DNA of 64,000 nucleotides from Chitinophagaceae bacterium (GCA_024707305.1 JANPZZ010000014.1:62001-126000); one strand, 5' to 3'. Positions 1 to 9,785 are shown, counted from the first letter of the stretch. Translations and numbers: made by a program. The notes: a model not told the origin generated them from the sequence alone.

Positions 1-2876
1 GCACCTCCAGTGAGGCGGTACCAGCTGTTTCAATAGTTATAAAAGGAACGAACGTGGGTACATTCACCAACTCGAATGGTGATTTCAGTATTTCGGTAGC
101 ACAGTTGCCTGTAACCTTGGTGATCAGTTCCGTAGGTTTTGAAGAACAGGAAGTAACAGTTTCAGACGCCAGCACAAAACTCGACATTACATTTAAACCA
201 GTAAGCGCATTGGGTCAGGAAGTAGTAGTAGCGGCTACCCGTACCCCAACAAGGATTTTGGAATCACCAGTTACGGTGGAGCGCATGAGTAGCACAACCA
301 TCCGTAATCTGCCAGCTCCAAACTATTATGAAGCTATTGCCAACCTGAAAGGTGTGGACATGCACACGGCGAGTCTTACTTTCCGTACTGTTACCACACG
401 CGGTTTCAGCAGCAGTGGTAACACACGTTTGAACCAGTTGATCGACGGTATGGATAACCAGGCACCAGGTTTGAACTTTTCGGTGGGTAGCGTTATCGGA
501 CCCACAGAACTTGATGTAGACAACGTGGAACTTCTTGCAGGTGCTTCCTCTGCACTTTATGGTTCAGGCGGTATCAACGGTACATTGCTGATCAACAGTA
601 AAAACCCTTTCAAATACCAGGGTTTGAGCTTTAATATCAAGCAGGGTATCATGCACACAGATGGTAAGCAAAGAGAAGCTTCCCCTTACTACGACTGGTC
701 CATCAGATGGGCGAAAGCAATCAACAACAAAATTGCCTTTAAAATTTCTGCGGCTCTTACCAAAGCGAATGATTGGGAAGCAGAAGACTATCGCAATAAG
801 CAACAAATTGGTGTGTTGAGTAGTGTCGTTGGCGGCAACCGTCAAAACGATCCAAACTTCAACGGTGTAAATATTTATGGTGATGAAGCCAGTGCTAACA
901 TGCAACAGTTTGCCATGTTATTGACTAACACGATTCGCGCCAACCCTCTTTCTCAGGCTTTCGCAGGTATTGCAAGTAGTGGCACTACTACCGACATCGG
1001 TCTGGTAGCTTCTTCTATCCTGGGAAATAATCCCAGCCAGGCTCAACTGAATGCATTCTTTGGTAGCCTTCAGGCATTTACGAATGGTGTTCCTAACCTT
1101 ACAGCCGCTCAGCGTGCAAGTTATCTTTCTGCTATGCAGGGATTTGTTCCTATCCATCTCGGCCTTGCTAATGGAAACATTCCTAACCAAAACATTTCCC
1201 GTACTGGTTATGAAGAACAAAACCTCGTTGATTACAATACTATCAATGTTAAGATGAATGCTGGTTTGCATTATATGCTTACCAACAATATCGAAGTATC
1301 ACTGAATTCATATTTCGGCACAGGTACTACAGTTTATACCGGTGCAGACCGTTATGCATTGCGCAACCTGAAAATGGCGCAACATAAACTGGAAGTAAAA
1401 GGTAAAACATGGTTTGTTCGTGGTTATACCACCCAGGAAAATGCAGGTGGTTCTTACAACGCAACTGCATTGGGTGTTTACATCAACGACCAGTGGAAAA
1501 CAAACCAGACCTGGTTTACACAATATGTTGCAACGTTCGCTGAATCACGTCGCTTAGGCGGTTCTTCAATGAGTGATGTGAACGCACATATGAATGCTCG
1601 TGGTGCTGCGGATCAGGGACGTTACCTGCCCGGTACACCAGAATTTGAAGCTGCAAAAGCTCGTGGACGTGACATTCCCATTTCACAAGGTGGTGCACGT
1701 TTCCTCGATAAAACAGATTTGTACTCAGGTGAAGGCCAGTTGAACCTGTCAGACGCCCTCGAGTTCACAGATAAAGTGGAAGTGATCGTAGGTGCTCAGT
1801 GGAAACAGTGGGCGCTGAATTCAGAAGGTACCCTGTTTGATGATGGCGGCAGCGTTATCCGCATCAACGAAACAGGAGGATATCTGCAATTGCGTAAGAA
1901 ATTGTTTGATGATTTCCTGACGCTGAACGTTGCGGGTCGTTACGACAAACAAACTAATTTCGAAGGAAAATTCACTCCTCGTTTTACAGCGGTATTCAAA
2001 GTTGCGAAAGACAACAATATCCGCGCTTCTTATCAAACCGGTTATCGTTTCCCAACCAACCAAAACCAATACATCGATCTGTTGACAGGTGCCGGTCTTT
2101 TGATTGGTTGCTTACCTGAGCAACAAGCGAAATATGGTTTGAATGGTAGCAACCCAGGGTATACTGCGGCCAGCGTACTGGCTTACCGTGCAAGTGGCAA
2201 CCCTGCAAACACAGGATTGCTGGTGCAGGCTAACTACAGCGAAGTGAAACCTGAAACGGTAAACTCTTTTGAGGTTGGTTATAAAGGTATCCTTGGTGGT
2301 AGATTGTTGGTTGATGCATATGCATACTACAGCATTTACAAAAACTTTGTGGCAACTGTAGGTGTGGCTCAATCAAGCCAGGCTACCGTATCTCCTTCAG
2401 ATCTGTTCTCACCATTTACCACACGAAATGTATCATACGTTCAAAATGCAACGGAAGATGTGAAAGCAATGGGTTGGGGTATCAGCGCCGAGTACCAACT
2501 GGGTCGTGGATTCAACGCCTATGGTAACGTTTTCTCTGATAAACTCCAGGATGTGCCTGCAGGATTTGTATCATTCTTTAACGCACCCAAGTATCGTTAT
2601 AACCTGGGTCTGCGTAATGACAATGTGTACAAAGGAATTGGCTTCAACGTTGTAATGCGCTGGCAGGATAACAACTACTACGAAGGTACTTTCGTGAGTG
2701 GTACACTGCCTTACTTTACATGGGTGGATGCGCAGGTTTCATATCGCATGCCTAAAACCAAGAGCACATTCCGCATTGGTGGTACTAACCTTGGCAACAA
2801 TTACTACCGCACAGGCTTTGGTAGCCCTGCAGTGGGAGGTTTGTACTACGTGAGCTATGGCTATAACCTGTTTTAA
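1..2876 (+). CDS. TonB-dependent receptor, 5' end cut by window edge
   Basis: Outer-membrane TonB-dependent transporter. The frame is open to the first base, so the start lies upstream; the GTG at 54 is internal. The visible N-terminus is the end of a carboxypeptidase-regulatory-like beta domain (TNVGTFTNSNGDF). A linker EVVVAATRTPTRILESPVTV follows and then a plug domain with TRGFSSSGNTR and LLAGASSALYGSGGINGTLLI. The rest is a beta-barrel ending in an aromatic residue (GYNLF), as expected for assembly by Bam. Substrate is unknown. The linker AATRTP and the absence of a SusD partner in view argue for a non-glycan ligand such as a metal chelate or vitamin, but this is inference. A strong terminator follows at 2941. 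Confidence 0.93.
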   Translation, partial: TSSEAVPAVSIVIKGTNVGTFTNSNGDFSISVAQLPVTLVISSVGFEEQEVTVSDASTKLDITFKPVSALGQEVVVAATRTPTRILESPVTVERMSSTTIRNLPAPNYYEAIANLKGVDMHTASLTFRTVTTRGFSSSGNTRLNQLIDGMDNQAPGLNFSVGSVIGPTELDVDNVELLAGASSALYGSGGINGTLLINSKNPFKYQGLSFNIKQGIMHTDGKQREASPYYDWSIRWAKAINNKIAFKISAALTKANDWEAEDYRNKQQIGVLSSVVGGNRQNDPNFNGVNIYGDEASANMQQFAMLLTNTIRANPLSQAFAGIASSGTTTDIGLVASSILGNNPSQAQLNAFFGSLQAFTNGVPNLTAAQRASYLSAMQGFVPIHLGLANGNIPNQNISRTGYEEQNLVDYNTINVKMNAGLHYMLTNNIEVSLNSYFGTGTTVYTGADRYALRNLKMAQHKLEVKGKTWFVRGYTTQENAGGSYNATALGVYINDQWKTNQTWFTQYVATFAESRRLGGSSMSDVNAHMNARGAADQGRYLPGTPEFEAAKARGRDIPISQGGARFLDKTDLYSGEGQLNLSDALEFTDKVEVIVGAQWKQWALNSEGTLFDDGGSVIRINETGGYLQLRKKLFDDFLTLNVAGRYDKQTNFEGKFTPRFTAVFKVAKDNNIRASYQTGYRFPTNQNQYIDLLTGAGLLIGCLPEQQAKYGLNGSNPGYTAASVLAYRASGNPANTGLLVQANYSEVKPETVNSFEVGYKGILGGRLLVDAYAYYSIYKNFVATVGVAQSSQATVSPSDLFSPFTTRNVSYVQNATEDVKAMGWGISAEYQLGRGFNAYGNVFSDKLQDVPAGFVSFFNAPKYRYNLGLRNDNVYKGIGFNVVMRWQDNNYYEGTFVSGTLPYFTWVDAQVSYRMPKTKSTFRIGGTNLGNNYYRTGFGSPAVGGLYYVSYGYNLF

Positions 2877-2940
2877 TGGAGGGTTATAGAATCGGAAAAA
2901 ACGGAACGATTCATATTAGGGTTAGAAAGTTTTATACAAA

Positions 2941-2974
2941 AGCCGCCGTCGATTCAGACGGCGGCTGTTTTTTT
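2941..2974 (+). terminator. Rho-independent terminator of the TonB receptor gene
   Basis: A 10-bp perfect stem (AGCCGCCGTC with GACGGCGGCT, 2941-2966) with a 6-base loop is followed by a run of T. It lies 65 bases after the receptor stop codon. Confidence 0.9.
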
Positions 2975-3072
2975 GTGAGGAAGTATGGCGGCCCTTCGGA
3001 GCTCGGGAGTGATCATATCATACTATCATATTAGCTTATGGTATTTCATTTCCAACTTTCCTCATTTCCACA

Positions 3073-4011
3073 TTATTTCAATTTGGTTTCTCCTTTGCCT
3101 ATCAGGTATCCTTTATGCCAAAGCTGCATTGTATACGTGCCTTTTTGAAAATCCGGAACGTCGAGGGAGAAGGTGAGTGATTTGATTTCGTCGCGGGTGT
3201 AGTCAAATTTCACAATGCGGGTGAATTTTTTGGTGCCGCTGTTCGTTTCCATATTACCTGAATCCCATGCAGGGTTTTGCAATACCTGCTGGTCGGGTTG
3301 TACGATCACTATCCCAATGTCGGCATTGGAAAAGTCCTGAACTTTGTTCTGAAGCGTAAATGATGCAACCAAACGATTTGCTTTACGAGCTGAAGCCGTT
3401 TCTTTGGATCCGCGGTTGCCAACGGCAACCAGTTTCACATCATTTGCAATGAATACCGTAGCGAGGTAAATCTTTTGGTTTAGCGCGGCATTTTCTTCAC
3501 TGAGTTGTTTAATACTTTGCTCGAGCGAGCCGGCATTTTTTGTCAGCAAATCGAGCGTACGTGCAAGCTGCGCATGCTCATCCTGCATGCCGTTCTTCTG
3601 CGTCTCCAATTGCCTGACCTGACTCTGAAGTTCTTCAATCTTTTTACGGGCGACGGCAATATCACCCGACGAAGCATTACTGCCTTTTCCGAGGATAATA
3701 TTGATCTCAGAACGAAGTCTGCTAATTTCCTGCATCCTGATTCCCAGTGTACGTTGTAAACTATCGGCCCGGGTTTTTGTGAGCGCAAGGCTGCTATCGG
3801 TGACCGTCAACTGCTGGTCGAGGTCTTTAATAGTAGAAGAGAAAATCAAAGTCAGTGAATCGCGAATCGCATCAGCAACAGCGGCTGAATCTTTCACAAA
3901 CACTTCTATACGTCGCTGGCTGTATTGGGTCTTATCATACAGATGATACGACCAGGTTCCCACCAGGCCAATAGACAGCAAGAGTATCAATAATGGTTTG
4001 ATGTCGCGCAT
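3073..4011 (-). CDS. membrane-anchored coiled-coil protein, unknown function (paralog of the next gene)
   Basis: A 312-residue protein I cannot name. It starts with a short cytoplasmic stretch and one membrane helix (LLILLLSIGLVGTWSYHLY, about residues 7-26). A long heptad-rich coiled coil follows (about 45-185), then a C-terminal beta domain ending DFQKGTYTMQLWHKGYLIGKGE. The neighbour at 4155-5138 has the same order and the same ending pattern, so the two are diverged tandem copies. The predicted layout is one anchor with a coiled coil and globular tip in the periplasm. The gene is last in its transcript and its final codons reach into a short inverted octamer-like stretch (about 3040-3075). 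No domain family is recognised with confidence. Confidence 0.8.
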   Translation of the reverse strand: MRDIKPLLILLLSIGLVGTWSYHLYDKTQYSQRRIEVFVKDSAAVADAIRDSLTLIFSSTIKDLDQQLTVTDSSLALTKTRADSLQRTLGIRMQEISRLRSEINIILGKGSNASSGDIAVARKKIEELQSQVRQLETQKNGMQDEHAQLARTLDLLTKNAGSLEQSIKQLSEENAALNQKIYLATVFIANDVKLVAVGNRGSKETASARKANRLVASFTLQNKVQDFSNADIGIVIVQPDQQVLQNPAWDSGNMETNSGTKKFTRIVKFDYTRDEIKSLTFSLDVPDFQKGTYTMQLWHKGYLIGKGETKLK

Positions 4012-4093
4012 AGGTTAATAAAAGACGGAGGAGTAAGATACTCTGATTAATTTTCTTTTGCAACTACCCGCAATGGTTGTTGATAGGAGGGCA

Positions 4094-4129
4094 TAAAAAA
4101 ACCGCCTCACCCTGTAAAGAGTGAGACGG
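4094..4129 (-). terminator. Terminator of the 4155-5138 gene
   Basis: Read on the minus strand, CCGTCTCAC and GTGAGGCGG (one G-T pair) form a stem with a 10-base loop, followed by eight T. It separates the two paralogous coiled-coil genes, so each is probably its own transcription unit or the second depends on read-through. Confidence 0.82.
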
Positions 4130-4154
4130 ATTGTTGCAAGAATGCAACTGCTTT

Positions 4155-5138
4155 TTAACCGAATAAACCACCTTTTTTCAGGGTTCTTACGCTTTCGCCA
4201 ATCTTGAACCCGTTGTGATAAATTTCAATTTTATAGTCACCGCGTTGGAAATCTTCCTGGCGGATTGGGAATTCAACTGCTCTGCGAGTTCCCTGCTCAT
4301 ATTCAACAGGAACTTTTGTTGTGAACTCGCGGTCACCATCAGTACGTGTAGTTAACGTACCTGAAGCCAGTTCTGAAGAAGAAACCACTGTACCGTCAGG
4401 AGCTGTTACCATGATGTACATGTCAGCAGGACCAGAACGTGCGATACGGTTTTCGATGTCGAAAGAAACAACCAGTTTGTCTACGCGTTTTGCTGTAGAG
4501 GTAGTTTTTTCTTTACCGTTTTTCTTTTCATTTACCGGAGTAATCTGGATGTTGGAAGCAGAGAACGTGCTACCTACATCAACTGTTTGTGACAGTGCCT
4601 CTCTTTCTGTAGCAGAAGTTTGAAGGTTTTGCTCCAATACTTGTTTTTCAGTAGACAACTGTACATTATTTGCTGCCAGTTCCTGGTTTTCACCTGTCAA
4701 ACGAGTTACTTCCTGTTCCAGGCTTGCAATCTGGTTATTGAGGTTTGCGATCAGGGACTGGGCACGGGCTAATTCTGCTTTTGAAGCGTTGCGATCATTA
4801 AGGATCCGGCGGATTTCCGCCTTATCAGCATCGATCTTCTTCATCAGTTCGCTTTTCTCACCCTGAAGATTATTGTTGGCACCGGTAATAGAATCCAGGC
4901 GCAACTGGGCATCGTCGAACATCGTTTTCAAGGAGTCGCGTTGCGACATATAATTTTCGGAGAGCATTTCTTTCTCTTGGATCTGCTCGCTGGACTTGTT
5001 TTTGTCCCAAAGCAAATAACCCCAGGTAAGTAATAACCCTGCAACTAATATTCCGATCAGAAGGTTTTTATTTCCTTTGTTCTGCGGCTGAGTTGGCTCA
5101 TTTGCCGGAGTAGCTGATGGATAATTCGTGTTTGCCAT
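4155..5138 (-). CDS. membrane-anchored coiled-coil protein, unknown function (paralog of the previous gene)
   Basis: A 327-residue protein with a Pro/Asn/Gln-rich cytoplasmic N-terminus and one membrane helix (LLIGILVAGLLLTWGYLLWD, about 25-45). A coiled coil covers about 50-180 and a C-terminal beta-rich domain ends DFQRGDYKIEIYHNGFKIGE. The anchor motif (TWGYLLWD versus TWSYHLYD) and the ending match the protein at 3073-4011, which shows common descent. The C-terminal domain contains segments such as VDKLVVSFDIENRIA that read like an immunoglobulin-type beta sandwich; this is a guess. It is transcribed away from holA. Function is unknown; a periplasmic scaffold or envelope sensor would fit the layout. 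Confidence 0.82.
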   Translation of the reverse strand: MANTNYPSATPANEPTQPQNKGNKNLLIGILVAGLLLTWGYLLWDKNKSSEQIQEKEMLSENYMSQRDSLKTMFDDAQLRLDSITGANNNLQGEKSELMKKIDADKAEIRRILNDRNASKAELARAQSLIANLNNQIASLEQEVTRLTGENQELAANNVQLSTEKQVLEQNLQTSATEREALSQTVDVGSTFSASNIQITPVNEKKNGKEKTTSTAKRVDKLVVSFDIENRIARSGPADMYIMVTAPDGTVVSSSELASGTLTTRTDGDREFTTKVPVEYEQGTRRAVEFPIRQEDFQRGDYKIEIYHNGFKIGESVRTLKKGGLFG

Positions 5139-5314
5139 ACTAAGTAATTTAAATTCTTTTATAGGTTTACTATGTGCTGGATTCTTCGAGTTTTTCGGTT
5201 AGCAACGGCTTGCGAATCCATTCGATGCGGAGAAATCCGAAAACCGTGCCAGAAACGTATTTTTGATTGAAAACCAATTTCAAAACAACGATCCAAAAAC
5301 GACATAGGTTTTTG

Positions 5315-5322
5315 TATCTTAG
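5315..5322 (+). promoter_or_regulatory. Likely -7 element for holA
   Basis: TATCTTAG is one base from the Bacteroidota -7 consensus TAnnTTTG. It lies 6 bases before the holA ATG at 5329, so transcription would begin at or beside the start codon. Confidence 0.5.
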
Positions 5323-5328
5323 CACTTT

Positions 5329-6327
5329 ATGTCAGCAGAAAAAATTATAACGGAGTGGAAAAAAGGTCAGTATAAACCCATATACTGGCTCGAAGGTGAA
5401 GAAAGCTATCATATCGACAAAATCGTTGATTATGCTGAACATAAGATATTACCAGAAGCAGAAGCTTCCTTTAACCTCAGCATATTTTATGGCCGCGACA
5501 GCAACTGGGCGGATGTTGTAAACGCCTGCAGACGGTATCCCATGTTTGCCGAACGGCAGGTAGTGTTGTTGAAAGAAGCACAGCATATGCGCGATATCGA
5601 TAAGCTGGAAGCATATATCGAACAACCGTTGTCGTCTACGATATTCGTTGTAGCTCACAAAGAAAAGAAACTGGATGGACGCAGCAAGCTCGCAAAGCTT
5701 TTAAAAGATAAAGCGGTTGTGCTGGCCACTAAAAAGCTGTATGATAACCAGGTGCCCGACTGGGTTCAGGGGATTGTTACCGAAAAAGGTTTATCCATCA
5801 ATCCCAAAGCGCTAGCTTTGATTGTTGATCATATCGGTAATGATCTATCACGTATTGAAAATGAAGTTGAAAAAATTTCGGTCAACCTGGGAAAGCGAAA
5901 AACGATTACCGAGGAAGACATTGAAAACTTCGTCGGTGTCAGCAAAGACTTCAACGTATTTGAGTTACAGGAAGCTTTGGCGCGCCGTGATCTTGCAAAA
6001 TGTATCCGGATTGTACAGTATTTTGGTTCGAATCCCAAAGCAGGGTCTATTCACATGGTGCTGCCGTCTTTATACAGTTTCTTCAGTAAAGTATATATGG
6101 TGGCCGGCGCCAGCGGGGGAGACGATAAGAGTATCGCCGCATCAATAGGTGTGAACCCGTTTTTCGCCAAAGACTATATCCGTGCATTCCGTACTTATGG
6201 TGCCCCAGGTGTTGAGCGAATTTTGCTCCTGCTCCATCATTATAATCTGAAAAGCATCGGTGTTAATTCCCCGGCCACCGAGGACGCAGAATTATTAAAA
6301 GAAATGCTCTGCAAGATGGTGGCATAA
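5329..6327 (+). CDS. holA: DNA polymerase III subunit delta
   Basis: Clamp-loader delta subunit, which opens the beta sliding clamp during replication. The 332-residue length and the layout fit HolA. The N-terminal RecA-like part begins YKPIYWLEGEESYHIDKI and contains VVLLKEAQ and VVAHKEKKLDGRSKLAKLL. The middle has the helical signature LIVDHIGNDLSRIENEVEK, and the collar domain reads KDFNVFELQEALARRDLAKC. The start at 5329 is the first ATG and sits just after a -7-like element. The gene stands alone between a divergent coiled-coil gene and a lipoprotein gene. The reading frame is intact. Confidence 0.95.
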   Translation: MSAEKIITEWKKGQYKPIYWLEGEESYHIDKIVDYAEHKILPEAEASFNLSIFYGRDSNWADVVNACRRYPMFAERQVVLLKEAQHMRDIDKLEAYIEQPLSSTIFVVAHKEKKLDGRSKLAKLLKDKAVVLATKKLYDNQVPDWVQGIVTEKGLSINPKALALIVDHIGNDLSRIENEVEKISVNLGKRKTITEEDIENFVGVSKDFNVFELQEALARRDLAKCIRIVQYFGSNPKAGSIHMVLPSLYSFFSKVYMVAGASGGDDKSIAASIGVNPFFAKDYIRAFRTYGAPGVERILLLLHHYNLKSIGVNSPATEDAELLKEMLCKMVA

Positions 6328-6414
6328 AGAAATATCCATTTCTTTGTAGCGCCGCATGTGCCTGTGCAACTAATCGCCAGGTCGCGGCATCTAACACTTA
6401 CAATTTTAAATCAC

Positions 6415-7174
6415 ATGAAAAGAATTCTTCTTGCAGGTACAGTTTTGCTGAGCCTCGCATTCACGAGCTGCGAAACAACCAAGGAAATTATATTTAATGA
6501 AGACGGATCTGGAAATCTGTCTGCTTCAATGGACCTTAGCTCACTGATCAGTCTGGCTAAAATGTCGGGTGGAGCTGAAGGCTTCGATGATATAGATGAA
6601 AAGAAAATCGATACTACGATGGCTCTTTCTTCTTTTACTGATAGCCTGGCCAGCCTGAGCACTTCCGAAAAAGCATTGGCCGGCAAAGGTTCCATGGCCG
6701 TAAACATGGACTTAGAGAACGACGTTCTCAAAACAAAAATGTCACTTCCTTTTGCAAATGCTGCAGAACTTGCACAGGTTGATATTATCAGCAACAAAAC
6801 GGCATCAACTGCTATCATGGATGCCCTGGCAGCAGGTAAAGAAAAAAGCGAATATGGGCGACATGGGAATACCTGAGTCTTCAATCGACAAGTATTTTGA
6901 CATGACCTATACAAAAAACAGCATCAGCAAAAAAGTAAATGCCGACCTGGTTGCGAAAATGGGAGATGATGAAGGCATGCAGGCTTTGCGCGAAATCGCC
7001 GGACAGGGAATGTCGCCAGTTCATACACTGATTATTCGTTTGCCTCGCCCATCAACTAAGGTTGAAGGCAAAGGCATCAAAGTATCTGAAGACAAAAAGA
7101 CCATCACGATCTCAGAATCTGCAGAAGATTTTCTGGAAGATCCGAAGAGTTTTGAGTTTGTGATAGAGTACTAG
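6415..7174 (+). CDS. lipoprotein, unknown function (one frame break)
   Basis: A secreted lipoprotein of about 252 residues. I start it at the ATG 6415, because this gives a proper lipoprotein signal (MKRILLAGTVLLSLAFTSC, cleavage before Cys19). The in-frame upstream start at 6358 would bury that signal. The next residues, TTKEIIFNEDGSGNLSASMD, resemble lipoproteins whose first domain is a beta strand pair after the lipid anchor. The frame breaks at the six-A run 6842-6847. Removing one A joins AAGKEKANMGDMGIPESS and carries the frame to the stop at 7174. Function is not recognised. It follows holA with an 87-base gap. Confidence 0.8.
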
Positions 7175-7182
7175 AAGCGTGA

Positions 7183-7248
7183 AACGGCAAACGGCAATCG
7201 GCAAAATGAGGAATGTGGAAATGAGAGAATGAGAAAATGTGAAAATGC
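7183..7248. repeat. Octamer/heptamer intergenic repeat, short copy
   Basis: Nine bases after a stop codon, CGGCAAA-type heptamers (7185-7205) lead into octamer-like units of the GAAAATGTG / GGAAATGAG type (to 7248). This is one of seven related loci in the window. Confidence 0.75.
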
Positions 7249-7350
7249 ATCTGGCTCTTGCGAAAGCCTGGCGAGTTTTGAAATTTCATTACAATGTAAT
7301 TCTTCTAAAACGCACCGATCAAACAACCTGTTACGTCCTACAAATAGCAT

Positions 7351-7380
7351 AAAAAAAGCAGCCGTCAGGCTGCTTTTTTT
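7351..7380. terminator. Bidirectional terminator between lipoprotein gene and ribF
   Basis: AGCAGCC-GTCA-GGCTGCT is flanked by seven A on the left and seven T on the right, so it can work for both convergent genes. Confidence 0.9.
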
Positions 7381-7397
7381 ATTTTCACGTTTGCCGG

Positions 7398-8345
7398 CTA
7401 AAAAAGCTCCAACGTCTCCAGCTTATCCTGTTCCATTTGTTTGATCAAATCATCAAGCGTATCGAATTTGATTTCTGCACGCAGATATTTTTCAACAAAA
7501 ACAATCAGGTGCTGATCATAAATTTCACTGGCAAAATCGAAGAGGTTTACTTCAATGACACGCTTGCGACCGTCAACAGTAGGGCGGAAGCCAATGCTCA
7601 TCATACCCTTCATACGGTTGTCGGGCAGTTGCTGTTGATCAGGTTCTATAAGCGCTGCCGTCACTGCATATATTCCATTAGCAGGAATAATTTTTTCTTC
7701 GTCAAGTACACGTAGGTTGGCGGTGGGATAACCCAATTTCCGCCCAAGCTTATCGCCATGAACTACCTGCCCGCAAAAGAAGAAGGGATAACCCAGCAGG
7801 CGATTGGCTTCTGCCTGGCGGCCCTCCAGCAATGATTCACGGATACGCGTACTGCTTACTGCAATTTCATTTAGCACATGCCGCGGTATTTCCAATAGTT
7901 CGTAGTTATATTTTGGTGCCAGTTGTTCCAACAACTGGTAATCTCCCTTACGTCCGCGGCCGAAGCGGTGATCATACCCAATGATGATACTGTGAGGGTT
8001 GAAAAGTTTTACCAGGAAATCGGCTACATAAGATTCAGCTTCCTGGTTGGCAAAAGCGTCTGTAAAAGGTACTACCACTAAATGGTCGATGCCTAACTGC
8101 TCCAACAGCATCCTTTTTTCATCCAAAGTGTTGATCAGCCGAACCCCAAGGATCGTACTGCTCACGACTTTCCGGGGATGCGGGTGAAAGGTGATAATGA
8201 CCGTTTCGCCATCGATACGGCGGGCTTCTTTTTGAAGGGTTTCAATAATCTGCCGGTGGCCGTTATGCACACCGTCGAATGTGCCAATGGTAATTACGGC
8301 GCGTCGAAACTGAGGTAAGCGGGAAGGATCGGAATGTACTTGCAT
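7398..8345 (-). CDS. ribF: bifunctional riboflavin kinase / FAD synthetase
   Basis: Makes FMN from riboflavin and ATP, then FAD from FMN and ATP, in the cytoplasm. The N-terminal nucleotidyltransferase domain begins with GTFDGVHNGHRQII, the HxGH-type adenylyl-transfer motif, and includes IIGYDHRFGRGRKGD. The C-terminal riboflavin-kinase domain carries GYPTANL and ends in a helix. The length of 315 residues is standard. It is transcribed away from purM, with 132 bases between the two starts when purM is read from 8478. The frame is intact. Confidence 0.96.
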   Translation of the reverse strand: MQVHSDPSRLPQFRRAVITIGTFDGVHNGHRQIIETLQKEARRIDGETVIITFHPHPRKVVSSTILGVRLINTLDEKRMLLEQLGIDHLVVVPFTDAFANQEAESYVADFLVKLFNPHSIIIGYDHRFGRGRKGDYQLLEQLAPKYNYELLEIPRHVLNEIAVSSTRIRESLLEGRQAEANRLLGYPFFFCGQVVHGDKLGRKLGYPTANLRVLDEEKIIPANGIYAVTAALIEPDQQQLPDNRMKGMMSIGFRPTVDGRKRVIEVNLFDFASEIYDQHLIVFVEKYLRAEIKFDTLDDLIKQMEQDKLETLELF

Positions 8346-8466
8346 AAATATCAGGCAAAACTAGGACAATTTCTGGTTCCCGAGGGGTTGTTTGCGGCAG
8401 ATCGGTTTATACCGAAATCTTCCAACCTGCTCAACCCCAACCATCAACTTCAAACGCATTTTTGCT

Positions 8467-8474
8467 TAGTTTTG
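8467..8474 (+). promoter_or_regulatory. -7 promoter element of purM
   Basis: TAGTTTTG fits TAnnTTTG exactly. Only three bases separate it from the ATG at 8478, so the transcript should start at or next to the start codon. This decides the start codon against the far upstream ATG at 8334, which overlaps ribF. Confidence 0.6.
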
Positions 8475-8477
8475 CGA

Positions 8478-9644
8478 ATGAGTTTGTACGCAAAACGGGG
8501 TGTTTCGGCGCAAAAAGAAGAAGTGCACGCCGCCACCCGCAACCTGGATAAGGGACTTTACCCCAAAGCTTTCTGTAAAATATATCCCGATGTACTCACC
8601 GGCGATGCCAACTGGGTGAGCCTGATGCATGCCGATGGTGCAGGTACCAAAAGCATTCTCGCTTACCTCTACTGGAAAGAAACCGGCGACCTCTCAGTAT
8701 GGAAAGGCATTGCACAGGATGCGATCGTGATGAATCTCGACGACCTGCTGTGTGTGGGTATCTACGACCAGTTACTTTTTTCTTCCACAATCGACCGCAA
8801 TAAAACTATCATACCCGGCGAAGTGCTGGAAACAGTCATCAACGCCAGCCAGGAGTTGTTCGACCAACTCCGGAGTTATGGTGTCAATATTACTTATATG
8901 GGCGGTGAAACCGCCGACGTGGGTGATGTTGTCAGGAGCATTGCCGTAAATGGAACCATGGCTGCACGCTGGCCCGTTTCAAGGTTGATTACAAATGAAA
9001 AGATCGCACCCGGACAGGTAATTGTGGGGCTGGCCAGCTTTGGGCAGGCATCATATGAGTCCGAATACAATAGCGGTATCGCAAGTAATGGCCTTACGAG
9101 CGCGCGGCACGACATGCTTTCGAAAGAATATGCTACAAAATACCCTGAAACCTTTGAAGGTAAACTCGACGATTCCGTCGTCTATATCGGCCCACATAAA
9201 CTTACTGATACCATTACCGCTGGCGGACAGGAAACTACCATAGGTAAACTGTTATTATCACCCACGCGCACGTTTGCGCCTGTGATGAAAGCATTACTGG
9301 AAAATAATTTCGACAGCATCAAAGGCCTCATCCATTGCAGTGGTGGTGGACAAACCAAATGCCTGAAATATATACCCGAAAATGTACACATCATTAAAGA
9401 CAATCTTTTTGATGCGCCAGCAATTTTTCAACTGATCCAGAAAGCCAGTGGTGCAGACAATCATGAGATGTACCAGGTATTTAACATGGGAACCCGCCTC
9501 GAAATTTATACCGATGAAAAATCGGCGGATGAAATCATAAATATCTCCAATTCTTTTGGAGTTGATGCGCGTGTAATCGGCAGAACTGAAGGCGGGAAAA
9601 AAGGGATGAAATTGAAACTAGGCGAGGAGACGCTAGTGTGGTAG
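8478..9644 (+). CDS. purM: phosphoribosylformylglycinamidine cyclo-ligase (AIR synthetase)
   Basis: Fifth step of purine synthesis: FGAM plus ATP gives aminoimidazole ribonucleotide. From ATG 8478 the protein is 388 residues and begins SLYAKRGVSAQKEEV. The ATP-binding region has HADGAGTKS and DAIVMNLDDLLCVG. MGGETADVGDVVRS is the conserved PurM loop, and the C-terminal half holds IHCSGGGQTKCLKYI and VFNMGTRLEIY. A longer reading from 8334 exists but lacks family similarity and overlaps ribF. The gene appears to be transcribed alone. The frame is intact. Confidence 0.94.
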   Translation: MSLYAKRGVSAQKEEVHAATRNLDKGLYPKAFCKIYPDVLTGDANWVSLMHADGAGTKSILAYLYWKETGDLSVWKGIAQDAIVMNLDDLLCVGIYDQLLFSSTIDRNKTIIPGEVLETVINASQELFDQLRSYGVNITYMGGETADVGDVVRSIAVNGTMAARWPVSRLITNEKIAPGQVIVGLASFGQASYESEYNSGIASNGLTSARHDMLSKEYATKYPETFEGKLDDSVVYIGPHKLTDTITAGGQETTIGKLLLSPTRTFAPVMKALLENNFDSIKGLIHCSGGGQTKCLKYIPENVHIIKDNLFDAPAIFQLIQKASGADNHEMYQVFNMGTRLEIYTDEKSADEIINISNSFGVDARVIGRTEGGKKGMKLKLGEETLVW

Positions 9645-9666
9645 AAATTGGAATAGCCTGTTGACA

Positions 9667-9785
9667 CAAGAAAATGTGAAAATGTGAAAATATGAAAATA
9701 TGACAATGAAAAAATGAGTCCTTCCAGTTATTATTGGTCAGTACAATTCCACATTGTCATATCTTCCTATTTGCACATTTTTTCA
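9667..9785. repeat. Octamer repeat, inverted pair between convergent genes
   Basis: Units of the GAAAATGTG type run rightward from about 9671 to 9718. After a 30-base core, the reverse-complement type (CACATTGTCATATC, GCACATTTT) runs to 9785. The two arms could pair. The locus lies between the stops of purM and the M56 gene, where a two-way terminator would be expected. Confidence 0.72.

Noticed and set aside
8334..8477. Upstream purM start at 8334
   Set aside because: It overlaps ribF, lacks family similarity, and the promoter element lies just before the ATG at 8478.
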